Assembly (NCBI RefSeq): GCF_004331735.1 | Contig: NZ_SJSO01000001.1 | Coordinates: 186,001-250,000 of the forward strand | Length of the DNA: 64,000 bases | From: Pedobacter psychrodurus | GTDB taxonomy: Bacteria; Bacteroidota; Bacteroidia; Sphingobacteriales; Sphingobacteriaceae | Direction of reading: 5' to 3' | Shown: piece by piece, positions 50,773-59,101 of the stretch | Layout: the number at the start of each line of letters is the position of its first letter | How positions within the stretch are numbered: the stretch's first letter is position 1 | Translations under genes and position numbers: made by a program | Notes under the pieces: generated by a model | What the model saw: the letters and a program-made list of their open reading frames with translations, nothing else | Databases searched by the model: none | Told to the model about the DNA's origin: nothing

Positions 50773-52166
50773 GAGGCGCGATTATGCAATTTTGTTTCGG
50801 TTTTTTGGTAATACAATAACACCCTTTGTTTATACTGGGCCCTGACGCCATCATTGCCTTCCAATGATTCATTCTTATAACTTTCCATTACTTTATTTTG
50901 GGCGGTAATGAAATCGAAGATTTCATCTGGGAGGTAAGCGTTACTGATTATATCCAATAAATTATGATCGATATCTTTTGTCAAACTATTTTTTACAGCT
51001 TCCTCCCTGACATAATATTTATCAATTCGGATGCTTCCTATGAAATAATCAAAATATTGTACAGCCTTGTAAAGCTGATCATCAGAGAACCTATCATAAT
51101 AGGTGACTAAAAGGAGTTGCATATAATGACGCAGAAAAACCGACATATTTTTGTCATAGACATCATCATAGAACTTCCGCATTTTATGAACTTCGTGTTG
51201 ATCAGATTTATTTCTTAAAAGTTCCAGATATATTTCGTGGTACTTATCAACATATTGAAAAAAATGATAGCCTTTATATATCGGCTGCCTGATGGCAAAG
51301 GGCAGTGTTGTTTTTGCTAAGTTGTTTTCCTGGTACTCGACTAATGGTTCCGACTGGTCGAGATCAATCTCTTTATATCTCAGGTTCTGACTACTCGCGA
51401 AGAGTGGGAAAACATTGGGTTTTAGCGATTTCTTTGTCTGTTTTTGAAAGGTTTCCAGTACTAGGGGTTTAGAAGGTTGTCTCGTATCTTTTCCCCTCCA
51501 GCTCCTTGAGCGATAAAGTATATTGTAGAAAAGGTGTATCAGGCCTGTTTCTGCATCATTTATACGTTGTGCGTTGAATGTTTTTCGCTCCCACTCCTCT
51601 GCAAGATCTTCCTGTAGGTATTCTGAGGAAACTGCACGCAAATGGTATGCTTTAAGGTAGTCATCTGCACTCAGACTTACGCCCCTGTTGTTGTTGCTCT
51701 CAAAAAACGCGAATGCGTTATCCTCATTGTCGCTAACTACAATGGTTAAACAAAGTCTTTTCAGGAAATTGTGTTCCTGTAATTTCAGCAGTAATTCTTT
51801 CCTTCCCTCAAAATAAGTTCTTATTTTTTTAATATTGAGAAATGATGTGTGGCTATTGTATTTCAACTGTTTTTCGGGCATTAGATGACCGGTCAAGGCA
51901 ACTTCCAGTAAAATTAAGGTTGTCAGTCGCTGTTGACCATCAATGACCTCATAAACATCAGATTCGACATTCTTAAAGAAAAGGATACTACCCATATAAT
52001 ACTCTTGTGCTTTATTCTGATCATTCAGGAAGAACTCATTGAAGTCATTCAGAAGGTCGGTCGCTTTCTGCTCATCCCAGCGATAGGGCCGTTGGTATTC
52101 CGGAATACCAATTCGCGGATAACGTTGAAAAAGATCAGAATATGGACAGGTAGATACTTTAGCCAT
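50760..52166 (-). CDS. DUF262 protein (GmrS-like)
   Basis: A 468-aa protein. DUF262 signature: IGIPEYQRPYRWDEQKATDLL (about 17-37), YYMGSILFF and YEVIDGQQRLTTLILL (about 71-86), the DGQQR loop being the predicted nucleotide-hydrolysis centre. There is no DUF1524 nuclease at the C-terminus, which is helical. It overlaps the following DUF262-DUF1524 gene, so the two should act together, one perhaps a sensor or regulator of the other. Paired DUF262 proteins of this kind are common in defence islands. Confidence 0.87.
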   Translation of the reverse strand: MAKVSTCPYSDLFQRYPRIGIPEYQRPYRWDEQKATDLLNDFNEFFLNDQNKAQEYYMGSILFFKNVESDVYEVIDGQQRLTTLILLEVALTGHLMPEKQLKYNSHTSFLNIKKIRTYFEGRKELLLKLQEHNFLKRLCLTIVVSDNEDNAFAFFESNNNRGVSLSADDYLKAYHLRAVSSEYLQEDLAEEWERKTFNAQRINDAETGLIHLFYNILYRSRSWRGKDTRQPSKPLVLETFQKQTKKSLKPNVFPLFASSQNLRYKEIDLDQSEPLVEYQENNLAKTTLPFAIRQPIYKGYHFFQYVDKYHEIYLELLRNKSDQHEVHKMRKFYDDVYDKNMSVFLRHYMQLLLVTYYDRFSDDQLYKAVQYFDYFIGSIRIDKYYVREEAVKNSLTKDIDHNLLDIISNAYLPDEIFDFITAQNKVMESYKNESLEGNDGVRAQYKQRVLLYYQKTETKLHNRASWIQ

Positions 52167-52393
52167 CTATTAAGAAAAAATTTTATTTAGTTTTTATTTA
52201 GTTTTGGTATAAGCTATCACGGGAAGAGGTGATGAGTCGTCGGTTGACCTTCAACATCTTCATCCTTATATGATATAGGTCTAGGAACGAAATCCCAAAA
52301 CTTTCAATTTGAGAAAAAGCACTGTAAACATCCATGAGCGTATATTTAACCAAATATAGGTATTCCCTAAATCCCAATAAATTTTAATAACAA

Positions 52394-53494
52394 TTAAACC
52401 TTTGTTTTATATACTACCTTATGGTCTTCTGTCAGTTTCAAATAATCTGTACAGTTTTGTGTAAGGTGAACATCTATACCTTTTTCCTTGAAGCAGCCAA
52501 TGATATATGGGTGTGGTCTCCTGACTTTACCATCTTGTTCCATTTCACCTTTTGCCGAGGCAAAGGCAATTTTTGGGCTGGTGAGTTCAATTAGTGCTTT
52601 TGAAAAATTATATTGCGCGGCGTGATGCGGCACGGTAAGGTAAAATAAGTTTTTGAGCTTGTTTTGATAGTCTAGTATGGATTCGAAGGACTCGATGCCA
52701 GCGTCACCTGTAAAAAGATATTTCTTACCATCTTCTTCGTAAGAGATGATGATGCTGACCATGTTAACGCTACTCACTTTCGGAATTGATTTCTTGCCAA
52801 GTTTGTCGCATACTGATATCTGTTCATTGTTCTCTAGCAAGTCTTCGGTAATCAGGGTTTCGTCGATGGTTATATATTCTTTAATCAGTTGAACCAGCTT
52901 GTTAGATTCTTTGGAATGTTTAAAGAAACTTTTGTAGAAATCTTCAGTTGGCCCAATGACCTTAAATTCTGGAAATCCATCCAGATGAATATTGTTTTCC
53001 GCAAATGGCTGAATAATTCTATGAGGTCCGAGTTTTTGAGTAAACCGCTTCATCTGGGTGTAAGATTCAATGATGACTTCCACCTCAGCACGAAAATCCG
53101 GATCAGCTAAATTTGAGGATAAGGGTATCGTTTCAGATTTCATGCCCTGCTTGAAACTTTCATAATGGCTTTTCGCTTCGCTTAGTAGGCCGACATATTT
53201 ACCGTATTCCTGATCTGGTGTATGCACCCAGCACTTTTTGATCTTATCCCCATATGTGTCTAAAACGGCGATCAAACCCCAAATGTGGTCCTGGTCATAA
53301 TGGGTGCAAACCAGTAAATCGGGCGCTTCGCGCTTAGCTTCTTTTAATGTCTCGGCGAGTACTTGGAGTACACGTTTCTCATTTCCCTGATCTCCACCAT
53401 CAATCATGATAACGCGGGTTTCCTGTTCCTTTTTTAGTGTAATGATCAGGCAATCACCGTCACCTACATTCACAGCTTTTATATTAATACTCAT
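52394..53494 (-). CDS. Metallo-beta-lactamase-fold hydrolase (ComEC/Rec2-like soluble domain)
   Basis: A 366-aa protein. Start SINIKAVNVGDGDCLIITL and MIDGG are typical of the ComEC-type MBL branch. The metal motif is THYDQDHIWG (His65, Asp67, Asp69, His70). YLFTGDAGIESFE and TVPHHAAQYNFSKAL supply later metal ligands. No membrane helix, so it is cytoplasmic, probably a nuclease or nucleotide phosphodiesterase. It lies between a secreted protein gene (40-bp gap) and the DUF262 pair (227-bp gap). Stand-alone proteins of this type recur in defence loci. Confidence 0.85.
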   Translation of the reverse strand: MSINIKAVNVGDGDCLIITLKKEQETRVIMIDGGDQGNEKRVLQVLAETLKEAKREAPDLLVCTHYDQDHIWGLIAVLDTYGDKIKKCWVHTPDQEYGKYVGLLSEAKSHYESFKQGMKSETIPLSSNLADPDFRAEVEVIIESYTQMKRFTQKLGPHRIIQPFAENNIHLDGFPEFKVIGPTEDFYKSFFKHSKESNKLVQLIKEYITIDETLITEDLLENNEQISVCDKLGKKSIPKVSSVNMVSIIISYEEDGKKYLFTGDAGIESFESILDYQNKLKNLFYLTVPHHAAQYNFSKALIELTSPKIAFASAKGEMEQDGKVRRPHPYIIGCFKEKGIDVHLTQNCTDYLKLTEDHKVVYKTKV

Positions 53495-53534
53495 ATTACT
53501 ATTTTTTATGGCTTTTTGATTCTATGTTTTGGTA

Positions 53535-54677
53535 TTATTTATTTAAGAGGCTCGAGAAGATTTTAGGTGTGATACCCAATCCAAATCCCCACCAACGCTG
53601 CTTATTGTAAATCCAATTTTTACCCAGGGTAGTCGTACCATAATCAAAGGCTATAGGGGTAAAGACAAAGGATAGGTCATTAAAAGAGTAAGAGAAGGTT
53701 AATGCAGTAGAAACAAAAAGTTGCTTAGAAGTGCCCTCTGTCAGGAAGTTGTTAGTGGTTGCGGGGGATAGTTCCTCAACGGAAGGAGCTGCCCAGAATC
53801 CGATACTAAATTTATGGGCTGTTTTTTTCGCATTAGAGAAGTAGTGATCCCTCTGGTATTTAAAGATGTCAACGTTAAACCCAACGTTGGTAATACCTGT
53901 ACTGGCAACACTATTTATTTCATTGGTCTTGTTTTCAGAACTGTTAACGACTATAGCTGGCCGGATTTTAAATGGGATAGTGGTAAGTGAAATGGGTATG
54001 GAAGAAAGATTTTTCCCTTTAAAAAAGCTCCATTCGCTCAATACGAAGGCCTCATTTTTTTTAAGTGCTATGTTTCTTTTGACATAAACCGAGGAGGTGT
54101 AACCATTTTCAGTGATGTCCTGAAACCCCGAAACAGTTAGTACGTTTTCTGCTGATTCTACTTTCACTACGCTTGTTAACTTTACATTGGGCACTGCATT
54201 TATATCAAAATACCGTGTCTGGGTGTAGGTTAATGTACCTGGTTGAAGGGATATGTTGATGGTCGATATTTCGATACTGCCATCCAAAATTCTTAGGGTA
54301 AGATTTTTATCCGTTTTTAGGTCAACTGCTTTTGCGATTCTAAGATAAAATAGACTGGGTGCTTTAACCGATTCAGCTGATTTTATTGAAAGAATTTGAT
54401 TATTGTTGATGATAGTTGTATTCGAAAAATCATTTGGTACTAATCTAGAAATTTGCTCAGGGGCATTATTGTCTATCATGATTTGTATGGTCGCTTGTAT
54501 GGGGTTTGGTGAAGCGTTTACAAAATCAATTTCCAAAGGAACGAGTAACTCCTGATCCTGAACTTTTTTGAGTACTAAGTTTTGATTTTTTGGGTTGGCC
54601 AGTATGCCAGTTTGCGCAATGCTCTTATGTGTTAACAAAAGCATGCATGAAAGTGCCAATAAGATGTTTGTTTTCAT
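53535..54677 (-). CDS. Secreted beta-rich protein, unknown (possibly outer-membrane)
   Basis: A 380-aa protein with a signal peptide (MKTNILLALSCMLLLTHKSIAQ). The first 240 residues form an Ig-like beta-rich domain (LVPLEIDFVNASPNPIQATIQI, then VESAENVLTVSGFQDI). The last 130 have alternating strands ending in an aromatic LFVSTALTFSYSF and IYNKQRWWGFGLGI, as in a small outer-membrane barrel. It is first gene of the leftward run containing MBL, DUF262 and RES genes; a link to defence is uncertain. Not recognised by family. Confidence 0.75.
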   Translation of the reverse strand: MKTNILLALSCMLLLTHKSIAQTGILANPKNQNLVLKKVQDQELLVPLEIDFVNASPNPIQATIQIMIDNNAPEQISRLVPNDFSNTTIINNNQILSIKSAESVKAPSLFYLRIAKAVDLKTDKNLTLRILDGSIEISTINISLQPGTLTYTQTRYFDINAVPNVKLTSVVKVESAENVLTVSGFQDITENGYTSSVYVKRNIALKKNEAFVLSEWSFFKGKNLSSIPISLTTIPFKIRPAIVVNSSENKTNEINSVASTGITNVGFNVDIFKYQRDHYFSNAKKTAHKFSIGFWAAPSVEELSPATTNNFLTEGTSKQLFVSTALTFSYSFNDLSFVFTPIAFDYGTTTLGKNWIYNKQRWWGFGLGITPKIFSSLLNK

Positions 54678-55306
54678 TACAATGTTAGTTTATGTCATAT
54701 GTTAATATCTATATCAAATGGTAACATCCTGCCAAAAGCTATTAGGACGTGTATAGTTAGGGCAAGAATGTTTGATTGAGTAAAAGCGTTTATGGTTTAT
54801 TAAAATTATAAATAAGCATCTACTTAAACAATACCTATTATTTGGTAAAGAGCTCAAAATTTGAGCCCTTTAATCTCACTTTTCAAAGCAGGTACGATTA
54901 AAGCATTCTGCATAATATACTGCCACCATTCCCAAAATGCATAGTGCCGGATAGGAAAGGTGAGGTAAAACTATATGTTTTTATTTCGGAATTCTGCTGG
55001 TATAGCGTTCCCAGCGCTTCGTAAATACTTTGAAATCCAGTACTTTTTCAGAGCTTTTAGTAAAGCTGAAGCTATTATCTTTGTTTCATTAACGGTATTC
55101 CAGTAACAGAAAGAAATGAAGAGGCTGGGGTGCAGATCATGAATATGAGTAATTGGTTGCTAGGGGAGTATATATCGGAGATTTCACTGAAATAAGATGA
55201 ACTACAAAATTCATCAATTGGTTTTTTATTATCCATTAATTATAGAACACTATTCTTGTATGGGTTACTAATTTTTTATATTGTCAATTCTTATAAACTT
55301 GTAATT
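54678..55306. other. Gene-free AT-rich gap
   Basis: 629 bp between the divergent secreted-protein and TIR genes. No coding frame, repeat or terminator that I trust; it probably holds both promoters. Confidence 0.5.
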
Positions 55307-56254
55307 ATGTCAAAATTATTCATATCATATAGCCATATCGATAATCGTGTGTTGGAGCAACTACATAAACACATGGCGATTTTAAGGGAAGAGGGTAAAG
55401 TTTCTGCTTGGTTTGATAGGGAAATCTTGGCCGGTGGCAATTTGAACGCAGACATCAAAGAGAAGCTCGATGAGGCAGAAATTTTCATCGCTATTGTGAG
55501 CCCCGATTATTTATATTCAAACTATTGTTATCAGATCGAGTTCAAGCATGCACTAAAACGTAAAGAAAACGGGGATTTGATTATCGTTCCCGTGATTGCA
55601 CAGCCATGTGATTGGCATGCATCACCGTTCGGCGAAATGAAAGCAATACCTACCGATGGTAAACCTATTTCTGATTGGGTAAATGAGAATACAGCATATT
55701 TGAATATCGTTCAGGAGTTAAGGCGATTACTTAACTCTGAAAAAGTTTTGAAGAAAGTAGATCCTAATGGCGGTTCTAGCCTTATTGCAGAAAAAACTAA
55801 AAAGGCTTACAAGGTAAAACAGGATTTTACAGAAGTTGATATAATAGATTTTAGGGAAAATACCTTTGAAATAATCAGAAGATATTTTGAGGAATCATTA
55901 TCAGAAATCAATACCCTCGAAGATATTCAGGCTAGAATCCTGCACAATGATAAAAAATCTTTTACCTGTCTTATAACTAATAGGAGGAAGGTGGATAGCA
56001 AAGGTTATATGACAGTGCAGATTCCAAGTGAAAGCCACTTCCGCCGTTCAGGTCTCAATTACTCTTTTTCGGAAAAAGTTTCTCAAAACGTGATTCAGTT
56101 GGAAAATGTTTTTAATATTGAAAAAACCGATTATGAACTTGTGTGGACTCAGCGCAGCATGTTTGGCTCTTCAGATGCAAGGGTATTAGGCGCAAAAGAA
56201 ATAGCCGAAGAGTTATGGGAAAAATTTATTGATCAGGTTGGGATTAGTTATTAA
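55307..56254 (+). CDS. TIR-domain effector with unknown C-terminal domain
   Basis: A 315-aa protein from ATG 55307 (MSKLFISYSHIDN), the standard start of bacterial TIR proteins; the longer reading from 55256 is rejected. TIR spans residues 1-140: LFISYSH, SAWFDREIL, IFIAIVSPDYLYSNYC, and Glu78 in YQIEFKHA as the likely NADase catalytic residue. After a Lys-rich linker, residues about 180-315 form an alpha/beta domain (TFEIIRRYFEESL, FTCLITNRRKVDSKGYMTVQI) I do not recognise, possibly the sensor. It is single, with no adjacent cyclase or Argonaute. A defence or abortive role is inferred. Confidence 0.88.
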   Translation: MSKLFISYSHIDNRVLEQLHKHMAILREEGKVSAWFDREILAGGNLNADIKEKLDEAEIFIAIVSPDYLYSNYCYQIEFKHALKRKENGDLIIVPVIAQPCDWHASPFGEMKAIPTDGKPISDWVNENTAYLNIVQELRRLLNSEKVLKKVDPNGGSSLIAEKTKKAYKVKQDFTEVDIIDFRENTFEIIRRYFEESLSEINTLEDIQARILHNDKKSFTCLITNRRKVDSKGYMTVQIPSESHFRRSGLNYSFSEKVSQNVIQLENVFNIEKTDYELVWTQRSMFGSSDARVLGAKEIAEELWEKFIDQVGISY

Positions 56255-56263
56255 TAGCATTTC

Positions 56264-56290
56264 AAAAAAAAGCTGCCCAAACAGACAGCT
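56264..56290 (-). terminator. Intrinsic terminator of the GIN-domain gene
   Basis: On the minus strand AGCTGTC pairs with GGCAGCT (one T-G wobble), loop near 6 nt, followed by TTTTTTTT. It lies between the convergent stops of the TIR and GIN genes. Confidence 0.75.
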
Positions 56291-56312
56291 CTAATTGATC
56301 TTAAAGAAGTTT

Positions 56313-56924
56313 CTATTTTGCTAAAACCATTGCATTCTGCTCCGCTTCCATGATCGCCTCAGAAGCATATGATTCTGATTTAAGACTGGCAAAGTCAGCT
56401 AACTTTACATTTTTCATGTTGCTTGCGATCATTGTACTTTGATCAGCGGTACCGTTTAATTTTAACACCGCATCATCCTTAACGATAGTATATAAACTGC
56501 CTGCTGTAGTTTTGATCTTAGCTGTAGCACTTTGTCCTAAAAATAACTGTAGGTATTTTACATCGAAATTATTGCTGGTAACCACAACCGATTGACCATA
56601 AGCTTCAATTCTTTCCAAATCTTTTACGGTAATATTAAGTGTTACCTGACTTGTTTCCAAAGAATTGATAAATAAGGTTTTTCCATCAGTTGATACTGAG
56701 GTTTTTGCAGCATCATAGTTGCTCGCACCCTCTATATTTTGTTTGTCACCTTGGGTTAAGATGACTTTAACGTTCCCGCTTACCCAGATCCTGTTGAATT
56801 TTGATAATGAAGAAGTTTTTGTTTCTGCTTTAATTGGCTCAGCGGCAAAAGTTGCCACCATTGATGAAGTTAATACTACTGCTGTTAATGCTGCTGCGAA
56901 TATTGTTTTTGCTAAGGTTTTCAT
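56313..56924 (-). CDS. GIN-domain (DUF2807) secreted protein
   Basis: A 203-aa protein from ATG 56924, which gives the signal peptide MKTLAKTIFAAALTAVVLTS; the upstream in-frame ATG at 57020 would spoil it. The mature part is a right-handed beta-helix type GIN domain: FNRIWVSGNVKVILTQGD, LERIEAYGQSVVV, LQLFLGQSATAKIKT, in about 20-residue rungs. The family occurs widely in Bacteroidetes as periplasmic or surface adhesin-like proteins of uncertain role. It is an ordinary gene, odd among defence cargo. The bases upstream hold two palindromes. Confidence 0.85.
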   Translation of the reverse strand: MKTLAKTIFAAALTAVVLTSSMVATFAAEPIKAETKTSSLSKFNRIWVSGNVKVILTQGDKQNIEGASNYDAAKTSVSTDGKTLFINSLETSQVTLNITVKDLERIEAYGQSVVVTSNNFDVKYLQLFLGQSATAKIKTTAGSLYTIVKDDAVLKLNGTADQSTMIASNMKNVKLADFASLKSESYASEAIMEAEQNAMVLAK

Positions 56925-57193
56925 ATATTTTAGGTTTTTGCTATTGTTTGTTATTAAGACGCAGCCATACATCAAACGTTGCAGGCAAAAACCCTGTATT
57001 ATACCAGCACTAATAACCACTAGACCAACGCCTGTAATTTCTAGACGAACCGTTACGAATTCAATAGCCAGATTTGAATAAATCGAGCGTTTGTATCTAT
57101 ACCTATGTTTTGGCTTTTAAAAAATGTGGTAATGTTCATTTTATTAGTCTGTTCACGTATCATGAACAGCTTGATTTCTTGAACACATTATAC

Positions 57194-57252
57194 TATACCC
57201 TATAGGGTATAAGCAACACTTCAATGCGCCAATTTATACCCTATAAGGTATA
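57194..57252. promoter_or_regulatory. Two 18-bp palindromic operators, 41 bp apart
   Basis: TATACCCTATAGGGTATA (57194-57211, perfect) and TATACCCTATAAGGTATA (57235-57252, one mismatch). The 41-bp spacing is close to four helical turns. The layout and TAT..GG.ATA ends recall HipB-type operators, fitting the XRE gene 300 bp to the right. They may instead control the GIN gene to the left. Confidence 0.7.
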
Positions 57253-57548
57253 TTAGTTTTTTTAGCGCGTTTTATATTCATAATGGTATAAATATGTTAG
57301 AACTAAACCAAATTGACCCCAATTTCGCCAAACTTATTTTTTCGAATAAATATTATTCTCATTGTTGTAAGTGTTTGGTGAAAAACTGCCAAATAAACTG
57401 GATTGTGCATATTTTAGCATATCAGCGATGACTCCTCTTTTTCAAGTAATGGAAAACATAGTCAATAGCCATAAATGATTGTGCCACACTTGGCTTATTT
57501 TGCTTAGTATTTTGTGCATATTTGTTATAAACGCACAGAATATTAAGC

Positions 57549-57872
57549 ATGAAATCTAAAAAACCAGCATTATTTCCAAAACATAAAAAAATCATGGAGA
57601 TTCTTGGAGAAAACATTAAGCTTGCTCGAAAGCGCAGGGGTCTTACCATTTTGCAGATGGCAGAAAGGGCTAACGTAAATCGCAATACCATAACAAGTAT
57701 TGAAAAGGGAAGTCCTAATGTTTCAATCGGTGCTTATTTTAATGTGCTCCGCACAATGAACCTACAAGATGATTTTCTCAAGCTGGCTGAGGATGATGAA
57801 TTTGGGAGAAAACTTCAGGACATAAAACTCTTAGTCGGTTTAAAAGGCACAAGTAAATTAAAAACCAAGTAG
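57549..57872 (+). CDS. XRE-family regulator, HipB-like, without HipA
   Basis: A 107-aa protein. The helix-turn-helix occupies about residues 17-70: ILGENIKLARKRRGLTILQMAERANVNRNTITSIEKG, with SPNVSIGAYFNVL after it, as in HipB antitoxins and related regulators. HipB genes are normally followed directly by hipA. Here the next 740 bp contain no such gene, only att-like and repeated fragments, so the partner seems to have been lost at a recombination point. It may still act on the palindromes at 57194-57252. Confidence 0.85.
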   Translation: MKSKKPALFPKHKKIMEILGENIKLARKRRGLTILQMAERANVNRNTITSIEKGSPNVSIGAYFNVLRTMNLQDDFLKLAEDDEFGRKLQDIKLLVGLKGTSKLKTK

Positions 57873-57991
57873 TTCATTAAATATCTTGCTAAGGCAAGAA
57901 TAAATCATCCATTGTGACTTGGCTTTGTACCATGCTCTTAGAACAAGCTCCTCTCTGTCCATTTAATAGGGTGAAATGTTAAACTAATAAG

Positions 57992-58020
57992 CAATGTTCT
58001 GGTCTGAATCTGAAGTGGTC
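57992..58020. other. Internal partial attachment-site copy
   Basis: CAATGTTCTGGTCTGAATCT then GAAGTGGTC resembles 32940-32970 and 62072-62101, with one change and a three-base loss. It stops at GTGGTC, before the rest of the tRNA end. It may mark the border between two stacked islands. Confidence 0.6.
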
Positions 58021-58026
58021 ATAAAT

Positions 58027-58165
58027 CCAGTCAAATAAGAAAACATAGAAAAAGTACGCGAGGAACGGCAGAAAGTGGAAAAAGTTAACATTTCCGAATC
58101 CCAGTCAAATAAGAAATATAGATGCAATAGGAAGAAACAGCAGGAACGGTAACAGTGGATATTCC
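58027..58165. repeat. Imperfect tandem duplication in the 57873-58616 gap
   Basis: CCAGTCAAATAAGAAA occurs at 58027-58042 and 58101-58116, each followed about 20-35 bp on by AGGAACGG and AGTGG. The period is about 74 bp. No gene was found in this 744-bp gap; it looks like decayed DNA at an insertion border. Confidence 0.5.
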
Positions 58166-58616
58166 GCTCTATAGTTTGCCGCTGTTCCCCTAGAAATATT
58201 AACACCTATTCTTCCGTCGTCATATAAAGAGGTTCATATTCGTGCAACAAGGATATTCGCGATTCGCGAATTAAAAATATCTTAGACTAAAGACACCATA
58301 TATGATATCTACAATGATTAACATCAAGATGGGCGACAAAATCCATCCTTGATCGCTTAATAAGAAACCATGGTTCCTCAAATGATCATCAGTATTGGAT
58401 ATACATATATTGAAAACTATACTTCTCCAGAGTTGCTCTAGATCCTATTGAGGATTAGCACCGTGACGATTGATGAATTGAATTCTTCAAGATCGAGATA
58501 ACTGATGCCGCTGGCGTGGTCTACTCCATCTTGCTGTCCCAATAATGTCATGCTGAAGCAAAATTTATCCCAAAAAGCATATTATCCATCGGTTATTGGA
58601 CTAAACTCTTTACTGA

Positions 58617-59099
58617 TTAAAATAAATCGTCATCAGCATCTTCCTCAGAATTTTCATCATCTGGAAGTTGATTAGCCAATGCTAGTGCTATTTCTACCTT
58701 TAGTTCCTCCTGGTAATCATGCTCGTAAATTATAGAACTGATTATAGCATACAACAATTCCTTTGAAATAAAATTTGCGGCGACATATACCGCATAGTTT
58801 TCCATTTCCCTTATAAATTTGGTTATACAATAATCTAGGCCGTTAATTTCCAAGAAATAACTAGTTAGCACAATAGAGGAACGTTTATTTCCATCAACAA
58901 AAGCATGATTTTTTATGATTGAAAAACACAGATAAACCGCTTTATCATGAATTTCCGGATAATAAATATCATTGGTCATATGTTCCAAGACACTATCCAT
59001 CAAGCCCAAATCTTTATAACCATGCCTACCACCACTTTTTTCAATGATAAAATCGTGTTCCTTAACAGCATGGCTAAGATCAAAGTAAAATAACCCCAT
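58617..59099 (-). CDS. Doc/Fic-type toxin
   Basis: A 160-aa protein. The Doc motif is HAFVDGNKRS (residues 65-74), the H-x-F-x-D-x-N-K-R form seen in Doc kinases rather than the HPFxxGNGR of AMPylating Fic proteins. The preceding GRHGYKDLGLMDSVLEH is the usual N-terminal element of this family. Doc phosphorylates EF-Tu in the studied case. The C-terminus is an acidic tail (DDENSEEDADDD), unusual and possibly inhibitory. It starts 2 bp after the stop of the DNA-binding gene, forming a toxin-antitoxin-like operon. Confidence 0.88.
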   Translation of the reverse strand: MGLFYFDLSHAVKEHDFIIEKSGGRHGYKDLGLMDSVLEHMTNDIYYPEIHDKAVYLCFSIIKNHAFVDGNKRSSIVLTSYFLEINGLDYCITKFIREMENYAVYVAANFISKELLYAIISSIIYEHDYQEELKVEIALALANQLPDDENSEEDADDDLF

Positions 59100-59101
59100 G
59101 T

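Noticed and set aside
57294..57428. 44-codon frame after the twin operators
   Set aside because: Too short, AT-rich, no recognisable features and no coupling to a neighbour.
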